Shown here: in pieces, positions 57,557 through 64,000 of the stretch
Numbering within the stretch: the first letter of the stretch is position 1
Layout: every line of letters starts with the position of its first letter
Translations under genes and position numbers: made by a program
Assembly (NCBI GenBank): GCA_023375675.1
Contig: JALQBC010000016.1
Location: 434,001 to 498,000 of the forward strand
Source of the DNA: Cytospora piceicola
Taxonomy: Eukaryota; Ascomycota; Sordariomycetes; Diaporthales; Cytosporaceae
DNA length: 64,000 bases
Reading direction: 5' to 3'
The notes under the pieces: model-generated
The model's database searches: none
Seen by the model: only the letters and a program-made list of their open reading frames with translations
What the model was told of the DNA's origin: nothing

Positions 57557-59322
57557 ATGGCTGGTCATGTCCAAGCCTCATGGGAGGTTCCACCCCATTC
57601 ATGGCTAAACATCTCAAACTGCGACGCCATTGCTCCCTGGATGGCATATTACGCGGTCCTCGAGTCCCAGGGGGCCGCAGATGGCCAGCTCAAATCAGAT
57701 TGGAACGGCGGCACACCGGTCAATACTGTGTTGGCATTCTTGGGCTCACTTGTACCCACAAACTGGACACAGCCGACTGATGGAGATCTCCTTCTATGGA
57801 ATCTGAACATTTTCCCATATCTCAACGCCGACAAACTCCAGACCCTCTACAAGATCTATTACTTTACATTGGAGGAATGCGGCTCCAAGGTCTGTCCGAA
57901 CCTGGACTTTTCTGGCGATTCTGATCTGTCAGGTATTGGCGTGAGTTCATGCGTGTCTTGTCCATCTCTGTATGAGCTGACAATGTTCAGATGGTCATCT
58001 CGTACTACATGGTTGCCATATTCGTGACGCTTTACTACTTCGCACTTATCCCGGGTGTCTTCGAAGCGTATGGGCACTCGTTCCACAGTTCGAAGCTCAT
58101 CTCAAAATATAAAAGATTCGCTTCCGGCTTCGAGGAGTCTGTTTCCGGCTTCCTCGATGCTATGCTGCTCTTTTCCATCTCTATGCTTGTAGCGGCCATC
58201 ACCCGATACGCCGCCGTCGCCCTCCACCCCAACGAGTCACATTCGCTATTTGGCCTTCAGGACTGCGTGTTTCTGTCCACCTTCTCCATCTTCCCCGCCC
58301 TCGTCCTCCAGTCCCTCTCGAATGACCAACGACGCCGGCGAATACGCCTGTTCATGTGGGATTTCCTCATAGCCTGTGCCATCACGGTGGAGGTCCTCTA
58401 CAGGTTGAAGTACCGCAACTGGTTCGACAACATCGACACCCCGGGCGCCGAAGCGAACGAGAAGGGCCAGCTCAGCCAGATGTTGTGGTTCGTGTCCTGC
58501 CAGTCCGAGTACCTCCGCGTGTGCCTGCAGCTCCTGCTCAGCGTCGGCCACGGCGTGCTGGTCGCCAACATGGCCGCGTGGGCGTACAGGTTCGCGCAGG
58601 TGTACCTCGGGAAGAGGTGGATGCCGCGGCTGCAGAGGCACGCGACGTTCTGGAGGAGGTGGGAGGCCTGCAGGCTCTGGCTGCGCCTGGTCAACGGGGC
58701 GCTCTGCCTCTGTGTCATGTGGGCCTTCCTCGGGCTGTTCACGGCGTACCGCCACGGTAAGCTTCTCCTGGTGTCCTTTGGTATTCTGTGTCCTTCGAGG
58801 GTGACTTTGCTGACTCGACAACGTGGCAGATGTGATGGAAAAGGCTGGCCAGGCGGATGAGGATGGCGAGTGGACCTTCGGTCAGGTGCTCTCCCTTACG
58901 ACCTGGGTGCCTATCGGCATAGAGCTTATATCTGTGTACATCTGTAAGTCCTTTCGTCTGCTCTCAGTCTACCCCTTCACCCTCCGCCAAGCGGTAGATG
59001 CTACAGAAACCACAAGACTGACTATTGTGCGTACGATCCAGACGGTGCCCAGGAGAACGTGCAGAGGGGTCTATCCAAACGCTTCAAGGTAGTGGACAGG
59101 ACCCGACGCTCTCAGTACGTCGACGGCCGAGCCGTCTACGAAAAGACGTCAGACACGGATATGGCTCGTATGGATGAGGTTCATGTCTACGAGAAGGCGC
59201 CTGGCGTGGAGGTGACTTCCATGGGTGATGCCTATGTCTATGAGAGCGCGTCGAGCACAGATGTGACTCCGATAGATGAAGCCCATGTGCAGGCCCCAGA
59301 TCGTGTTCGGTATGACTCTTGA
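57557..59322 (+). CDS. Seven-transmembrane protein with repeat-bearing C-terminal tail, unknown function
   Basis: Exons are 57557-57940, 57991-58756, 58830-58943 and 59042-59322 (514 residues). All introns have GTGAGT/GTAAGY donors. Only acceptor 59041 gives the right phase for the last exon. Residues 1-128 are polar, with two N-glycosylation sites (NIS, NWT) and Cys in ECGSKVC, and look extracellular. Seven hydrophobic segments follow at about 131-153, 181-205, 216-234, 241-261, 300-325, 360-382 and 407-424. The tail (425-514) is basic, then holds three 17-residue tandem repeats. The topology is GPCR-like, but no receptor signature or CFEM domain is recognised. No clear cleavable signal peptide is present. 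The function is unknown. Confidence 0.75.
59134..59286 (+). repeat. Three tandem 51-bp coding repeats
   Basis: They encode VYEKTSDTDMARMDEVH, VYEKAPGVEVTSMGDAY and VYESASSTDVTPIDEAH at the C-terminus of the seven-TM protein. Each has a VYE start and an acidic end. The repeats have diverged, so they are not a recent slippage product. Confidence 0.85.
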
Positions 59323-59405
59323 CGCCTGTAGATGGTGGTCATGGTCTGAGCTGCGGGTTGGTTTGAGGAGGGGTGCGGGACGAAGTGCGGTTTGGTGGGA
59401 AGGGA
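59291..59405 (+). repeat. Direct repeat copy 1: 3' end of the seven-TM gene and its 3' flank
   Basis: It matches 60941-61050 at an offset of exactly 1650 bp, including CAGATC..TTCGGTATGACTCTTGACGCCTGTAG (split for length) and ATGGTCTGAG.TGCGGGTTGG. Weaker similarity may extend to about 59450. This copy contains the last codons and stop of the seven-TM gene. Confidence 0.85.
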
Positions 59406-59534
59406 AGTCTATACGACGAACCTGTAATGCTATTCGAGTGTCAGCGTTGGTGTAAGATTCTTCAGTCTCTGTCGGTTTCTATCCAATACATGTCTCCTGC
59501 TTTCGACCGCTGGAGTACGTACCTGTAGCTTTAG

Positions 59535-59632
59535 CTACCTAGGTATCTACTCCAGGTACCTAGGTACCTAGGTTGTCAGTAGGCGACACCTGGGCAGATA
59601 TAGGGCATGTGTGCCTAGGTACCTAGGTACGG
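59535..59632. repeat. Cluster of TACCTAGGTA palindromes
   Basis: Repeated GGTACCTAGGTACCTAGG-type strings occur twice in about 100 bp between the seven-TM gene and the RGG gene. The same motif occurs elsewhere in the window. Confidence 0.8.
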
Positions 59633-59676
59633 ACCAAATAGAACCTACTTAAGATTTCCCAGTTTTCCAACTGCAG

Positions 59677-60075
59677 GCCCAGAGCCTTTCTTTCTTGTTC
59701 TTTACCAACAACCATTTGAAGGACGGTAAGCCATCACCACCACCCCACGCGACATCCAACCCGTCATCCAACGCGTCTATCAGTTTTAACTGACATATCT
59801 GGCAGTTCAGTTGTGGAGAGTTCATCCTTTCCTCTCTTGTTCTTCACCGACAACCCTTTGAAGAACGGTAAGACATCACCACCAGCCCGCGCGACATTCA
59901 ACGCGACATTCAACGCGACATTCAACGCGTCTATCAGTTTCTAACTGACATATCTGGCATTTCAGTTGCGGAGAGTTCATCCTTTCCTCTCTTGTTCTTC
60001 ACCAACAACCATCTGAAGAAAAGTAAGCCATCACTACCAGCCCGCACGACTGTTCCCTACTAACTTATATGACAG
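59677..60075 (+). repeat. Tandemly duplicated exon-intron modules ahead of the RGG gene
   Basis: Three modules each have a related exon (tcttgttcttyaccracaacc core) followed by GTAAG(C/A)CATCAC donor sequence and, in two modules, CTGACATATCTGGCA before the acceptor. Introns are 59726-59810, 59868-59965 and 60023-60075. The two full exons (59811-59867 and 59966-60022) are both 57 nt. All introns are phase 2 relative to one open frame that continues into the RGG gene. Intron 2 carries a 12-bp tandem repeat (gcgacattcaac, three copies). Confidence 0.75.
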
Positions 60076-60115
60076 TTCACTTACGGGAAATCCTCAACCT
60101 TGCCATTCTCCAATC

Positions 60116-60772
60116 ATGGCAACTCGACAAAATGGCAGCAGCAGAGCTGCAGAATCTGGCACGCCTGGCCGGCAGCCAGGAAATCAGTCTGGTGTGAGCG
60201 CCTCGGTGCGCACTGGAGGCTTCGGTGGCCGTGGAGGTGGCCAGGGTGGGCCACCTCGTGGCAATCGGGGCGGCTCGACATACCGTGGACGTGGTTGGAG
60301 GGGAAGAGCGCATCGTGGGCCTAGAGGCTTCGGTGGCCGTGGAGGTGGTCGGAGACGCGGTCGCGGTTACGGCGCCACGGGTGGATACGAGGGAAGAGAG
60401 GACAATCGTGAGCAGAGCGTTCCGGGCAAACGCGCGAGAGACGATTCACAAGGGGAAGAGGATGCGATCGGCCGCGCATCGAGACTGGGCCTCTCCGGCC
60501 AGGTGAAGTCAGAGAGGCTGTCGCGTGATCAAATCCAAGTTGATCGCGACATCCATGGTGCGGTTGTGGATGTGAAGGCCTCGGACCCTCGTGGCCCCAA
60601 GAACTTCTCCACGCCCAGCATAGAGACACCAGGAGCAATGGACGTGGTAATGAACAGTGGCGAGGCGGAGGGATGGAGCGCATTGGCAGATGTTTGCCGA
60701 GAGTACAGAGAGATGGGTTCCGCCGATGTGGTGGTCACCTTCCAGCCCTTGGGAAAGCCGTCTGAGCGTTAG
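60116..60772 (+). CDS. RGG-box (Arg-Gly-rich) putative RNA-binding protein
   Basis: From the ATG at 60116 the frame encodes 218 residues. Residues about 33-85 are an RGG-rich region (GGFGGRGGG, GNRGGSTYRGRGWRGR, GFGGRGGGRRRGRGYG). Such regions bind RNA and are methylated on Arg in other proteins. The C-terminal half is acidic/polar (SRDQIQVDRDIHGAVVDVKA; VCREYREMGSADVVV) and not recognised. Upstream, three spliced modules could extend the frame: with a putative first exon at 59427-59451 the full model (59427-59451, 59677-59725, 59811-59867, 59966-60022, 60076-60772) is 295 codons with all phases consistent. If the modules are untranslated, they form a 5' leader with three introns. No homologue is recognised. 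The gene lies between direct repeats derived from the neighbouring gene. Confidence 0.6.
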   Translation: MATRQNGSSRAAESGTPGRQPGNQSGVSASVRTGGFGGRGGGQGGPPRGNRGGSTYRGRGWRGRAHRGPRGFGGRGGGRRRGRGYGATGGYEGREDNREQSVPGKRARDDSQGEEDAIGRASRLGLSGQVKSERLSRDQIQVDRDIHGAVVDVKASDPRGPKNFSTPSIETPGAMDVVMNSGEAEGWSALADVCREYREMGSADVVVTFQPLGKPSER

Positions 60773-60940
60773 CATAGGGTTCGCGGAAAGAGAGACTTAT
60801 TGATAGCACGAGTTATCGAGGAGCTGCCTAATGATGATGACGATCAGTTGACACCAAGCCCATCCGGTGTGAAGCATGCGAGACGACCTCGCATAGTACA
60901 CGGGGCTGTCCGATGCCGAGCACTTATTGAAGCAATGTCT

Positions 60941-61050
60941 AGGCTCCAGATCATATTCGGTATGACTCTTGACGCCTGTAGGTAGTGGCCATGGTCTGAG
61001 ATGCGGGTTGGTTTCGAGAGGGTGAGACGAAGTGTGGGCTTGGAAGGAAG
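60941..61050 (+). repeat. Direct repeat copy 2 of the seven-TM gene 3' end
   Basis: It is about 85 percent identical by eye to 59291-59405, with the stop-codon context TATGACTCTTGA retained, but no upstream coding exon is attached. Weaker similarity may extend to about 61085. Confidence 0.8.
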
Positions 61051-61133
61051 CAACTCTGGACGATGAACATTACGATAGTGTCATATATTGTCACTTCGTA
61101 TGCAGCCTATCTTATTGCTTAAGCTACTTGCTG

Positions 61134-61213
61134 CCCTTCCTCCCTTCTGCCCTTCTTCCCTTCTGCCCTTCTTCCCTTCTGCCCTTCTTCCCTTCTGCCC
61201 TTCTTCCCTTCTC
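61134..61213. repeat. 16-bp minisatellite, five copies
   Basis: The unit CCCTTCTTCCCTTCTG repeats five times with single-base differences in the first and last copies. It is purely pyrimidine on the plus strand except for one G per unit. Confidence 0.9.
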
Positions 61214-61468
61214 CCCACATAATCACCTTTAACAGCTCTATAGCAGTTAGTTCTATCGACTACGGCGCAATTCGAAGTAGGCAGCTCCGTATCTTCTGGT
61301 CGGGTAAGGCCCAAGTAAATCTGATGCTCGTGCAGTTGCCCAGATCTGAAAAGGTACGGGTAAATATATCCCGAGGTGAGTCCTACACTTGTGGAACTCG
61401 TGTCGCAGTGGCAGCATAAGGTAATCCGTGCGCTGGTGATCCCTCCAGGGAATCAGCCGACTCACAGA

Positions 61469-61498
61469 TTGCAAGAGCATACCCCGATGCTCTTGCAA
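61469..61498. repeat. Perfect 12-bp inverted repeat with 6-nt loop
   Basis: TTGCAAGAGCAT, loop ACCCCG, ATGCTCTTGCAA. The right arm region (gatgctcttgcaactgcccc) also resembles a direct copy at about 61323 (gatgctcgtgcagttgccca). Confidence 0.7.
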
Positions 61499-61679
61499 CT
61501 GCCCCAGATCCTGACCAGATCTGAGAATCCCCATCTGACACTCGATAAGCTATATGTCTAGCTTGTCAACCATTCCTTTCCGCACATGCGGAAAGAATGT
61601 CCCAAACTCCGATGCACCAAAGGTCCCTCGTAAACCTTCAGTGATTTCGCGAACGACTCACCCTACGCGCATGTTGCGT

Positions 61680-63007
61680 CTACTTGGGTCCCTTCTTTCC
61701 CTTTCTCTCCGCCTCCCACTTCTCCTTGAGCGAGCTGTAAGACTCCTTGAACAGCTTCGCTTCTCGTTGCTCCGTCTCTCCGGCGTAGAGGCTCTTGTAT
61801 GTATTGAACATATAAGAAACCACCTCGTCCCGGGGCAGGATTTCCTCCCATCTCCAGTCCTTGACCTCTTTCAGCAAACAGATAACCCGCTTCGACTTTC
61901 GCACGTCGAAAGCTGGGGCCTCCCCTCCCACAACATCGATGACCATTCCCCTGGCCTTCGAGATGTATCGGCTCTTCTTCTCCTCCTTCGTGAAATATCT
62001 CGCGAAGTCTTTCGCCTCTGTCTTCTCCTTCTCCTCGCCCTTGTAGGGGGTCCCGTTCTCCCAGTAATCACGGATGACATCGATAATGTCAGCCTCCTTC
62101 AGGTGCTTCAGTGCGACACAGCCCTCGTCCACAAAGGCTATGAGCTTCTCCGTCCGTGTAGGGCCGGCCTTGAACTTTTTCAACACCGAGCCAGTATGGT
62201 CCCTGACCATCTGAATCTCTTCCTTCCTCTCCTTTGCGTCCTTTTCATTCCCCAGTTTGTTGAGGACCTGCTCCACAGGCTTGGTGACCTGCGTATCCTG
62301 TTTCTTCTCGTCCTTCGCCTTATCGACGCACAGTCGCGCCCGAAGTATCTCCTCCGAATCAGCTTCCAATTGTCCAAAAGAAGACTGCTGTGCCTGAGCG
62401 GGTATCATAGCCCCTCTCGACATCGCAGCCAAGTTTGGCGCTCGTGGTGCAGGCACTGCTGCAACCCCTTTGCCCTTCTCGTCCTTAGAGTAAGGCTGTG
62501 CCTGAGCGGGAATCATATCCCGGGCAGTCAACTCTGCAGCCTCCTCCATGTCCTTCTTCCTCTTTTCCTCGATTTCCTTCTCCGCAGCCTCCCGCTTCGC
62601 CTTGATGTGCTCAGGGGCACCACCCTTGACGGGGTCGTATTTCCCCACCAGCGCAAACTTCACCGGCGGCTCAGGAAAAGAACCTTCAGGTATGTCGCAT
62701 ATAATACCTGTGTGTACGGGAATGTCAGTCTGCTGTGTCGAAACTTAAGGATGGGGTACTTACGACAAGCTGTCCCCAACGCTACCCCCATACTCTTCAG
62801 ATAATAATCAGGCGAGACCGCCTGATTAGGTGAATTCTTCAACAGAGAATACATAGTCAATTCCTCGGCCAGCTCAAAGACCTCCTCACCCTTCTTCACC
62901 AGATCCTCCTGTGGGAAATGTCCCCTAAGCACATCTCTGACGTGCTGTTCCATATTATCATAAGTACGACGCGTCTCAAAGGACGCGAGGCCATATGACG
63001 TCGCCAT
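61680..63007 (-). CDS. Charged hypothetical protein, two exons
   Basis: Exon 1 is 63007-62764 and exon 2 is 62707-61680 (423 residues). The 56-bp intron (GTAAGT...CTGAC...CACAG) keeps phase and gives GTACRIICDIPEGSFPEPP at the junction. The first 100 residues include MEQHVRDVLRGHFPQEDLVK. The rest is strongly charged with Lys/Glu helical runs (KREAAEKEIEEKRKKDMEEA; EKWEAERKGKKGPK) that suggest coiled coil. A short internal repeat MIPAQAQ occurs twice. No domain is recognised. A TTG/GTT microsatellite precedes it by about 50 bp. The spliced frame and good codon structure support a real gene. Confidence 0.7.
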
Positions 63008-63055
63008 ATCTTCTGTAAAATTCAAATCTAGAAGCAGTTGCCTCTAGATTGATTG

Positions 63056-63093
<38 letters not shown>

Positions 63094-64000
63094 CGTCGTT
63101 CTGCCGCTTTCGCTGCTTCGCGAGAGTGCAGAGTTGTAGCTGTTTGGAGGAAACAAAGCAAACTCAGAAACGGCACCAGATGAACTTTAGCTGCCTCAAC
63201 AATGCCCCACTTTGCGCCAGTACAGCTATGAGCTTCAGGGCCAAAACAGTAGGTTAGTTGTCGGCGCCCCTTAGACACCAATGTATTCCAAGTAATCACG
63301 GCTTCAGAGACAGATGGGCAACAGTATACTGGGAAGCCCCACCTCCTACGAGAATAACCACTACTCTTACAGGTTACCATGTATTACTACTATGAACCGG
63401 AGATCGGACACTCAATACAAGGATCCAAAGAGCGGGATTTACACCAGCGACTTTTCTTATATCTATATGTCGTTGGAACGTCTGGCTGTATGTACCTAGG
63501 TACCTAGGTACCTAGGTATCATGCGGCTCTTTGCACGGGTCGGCCTCTGATTGGCTACCGTTTCTCGAGATCGGCGCACGGTTGTATTAAGGTTCCTCCC
63601 GTGCAGCAGATCGCTCCATAGTAAGCCAAGCACTACAGTAAACAGCTTTTTGAGAACTAAGCTTTTACAAACAGCTTTACCAAACCAAGAAGTTTAGCAT
63701 AGTCACAACGAAATATATAGGTACCTAGCTACAGGATATGAAATGCATTCGGGTCCCAAGCTTTTTCAGTGACACGGCTTTTCCAGTGATCTCGACCCTT
63801 GTCTGATGTAGTCCCAATGGGATTGTGGTACGGATTAGTAGATATAATACAGTACTCCTGTCAACTAGATATACTGTCCTTGTATCAGGCTTTTGAGCTC
63901 CGGTTCATCGGGCACGTCTTCCCGGGAGCTTTCGCATTTCCAGCCCACAAGTATCTATTGCTTTCCTGTAAGCCAACCAACACCAACCACCCTGGCTGTT
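63008..64000. other. Right-edge intergenic region
   Basis: No gene is supported up to the window edge. It holds a GTT microsatellite and TACCTAGGTA palindromes at about 63490-63520 and 63718-63730. Confidence 0.5.
63058..63092. repeat. (TGT/GTT)n trinucleotide microsatellite
   Basis: About twelve uninterrupted copies of the trinucleotide lie about 50 bp upstream of the charged hypothetical gene, probably in its leader. On the gene strand it reads CAA/ACA. Confidence 0.9.

Larger units (their letters stand above)
60773..61679. other. Repeat-bearing intergenic region
   Basis: It contains direct repeat copy 2, the 16-bp minisatellite, and a perfect hairpin. No supported gene is present. Confidence 0.5.

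Overview
The window is nuclear DNA of a filamentous ascomycete (Pezizomycotina), most likely a sordariomycete. The evidence is a HET-domain heterokaryon-incompatibility gene, a large Ser/Thr-rich DUF3433-type membrane protein, short introns of about 50-190 bp with GTRNGT donors, CTAAC/CTGAC branch sites and YAG acceptors, orthologues of conserved fungal genes (KAR2/BiP, CCT5, HBS1, SCP160, STE20, REI1, LSB5, CCC1), and intergenic clusters of the palindrome TACCTAGGTA that is common in such genomes. I saw no rRNA, CRISPR or convincing tRNA gene and no intact autonomous transposon. Exon boundaries below were derived by hand from splice signals and codon phase.

Layout. 1-17 kb is accessory-like: a HET protein cut by the left edge (-), an Apd1-type [2Fe-2S] protein (-), a glycerol-3-phosphate acyltransferase (-), a 1482-residue repeat-rich DUF3433 protein (-), a gene-poor stretch with a 174-bp MITE-like palindrome, and a weak two-exon hypothetical gene. 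18-44 kb is housekeeping: REI1 (-), a HECT ubiquitin ligase with an AZUL zinc finger (+), CCT5 with microexons (-), a small two-exon gene divergent from HBS1, HBS1 (+), KAR2/BiP (+), LSB5 (-), a small secreted cysteine protein (-) and the multi-KH protein SCP160 (+). 45-57 kb carries a BTB/POZ protein (+), the PAK kinase STE20 (+), a LacA/Maa-type acetyltransferase (-) and a CCC1-type vacuolar iron transporter (+). 57-64 kb is again unusual: a seven-TM protein with a repeat tail (+), an RGG-box protein preceded by tandemly duplicated exon-intron modules (+), direct repeats copied from the 3' end of the seven-TM gene, a 16-bp minisatellite, and a charged two-exon protein of unknown function (-).

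Functionally, several housekeeping genes serve protein synthesis and quality control (REI1 in 60S maturation, HBS1 in ribosome rescue, SCP160 on polysomes, CCT5 and BiP in folding, a HECT ligase in ubiquitination). They are independent single genes, not an operon-like cluster. No biosynthetic gene cluster is visible.

Most worth a second look: (1) the duplicated 57-nt exon / phase-2 intron modules ahead of the RGG gene, which splice in frame into it; (2) the in-frame TAG between the N-terminal and GTPase parts of HBS1, explained by a 60-bp intron whose retention would give a short isoform; (3) the repeat architecture of the DUF3433 protein; (4) the MITE-like palindrome; (5) the duplicated 3' end of the seven-TM gene.
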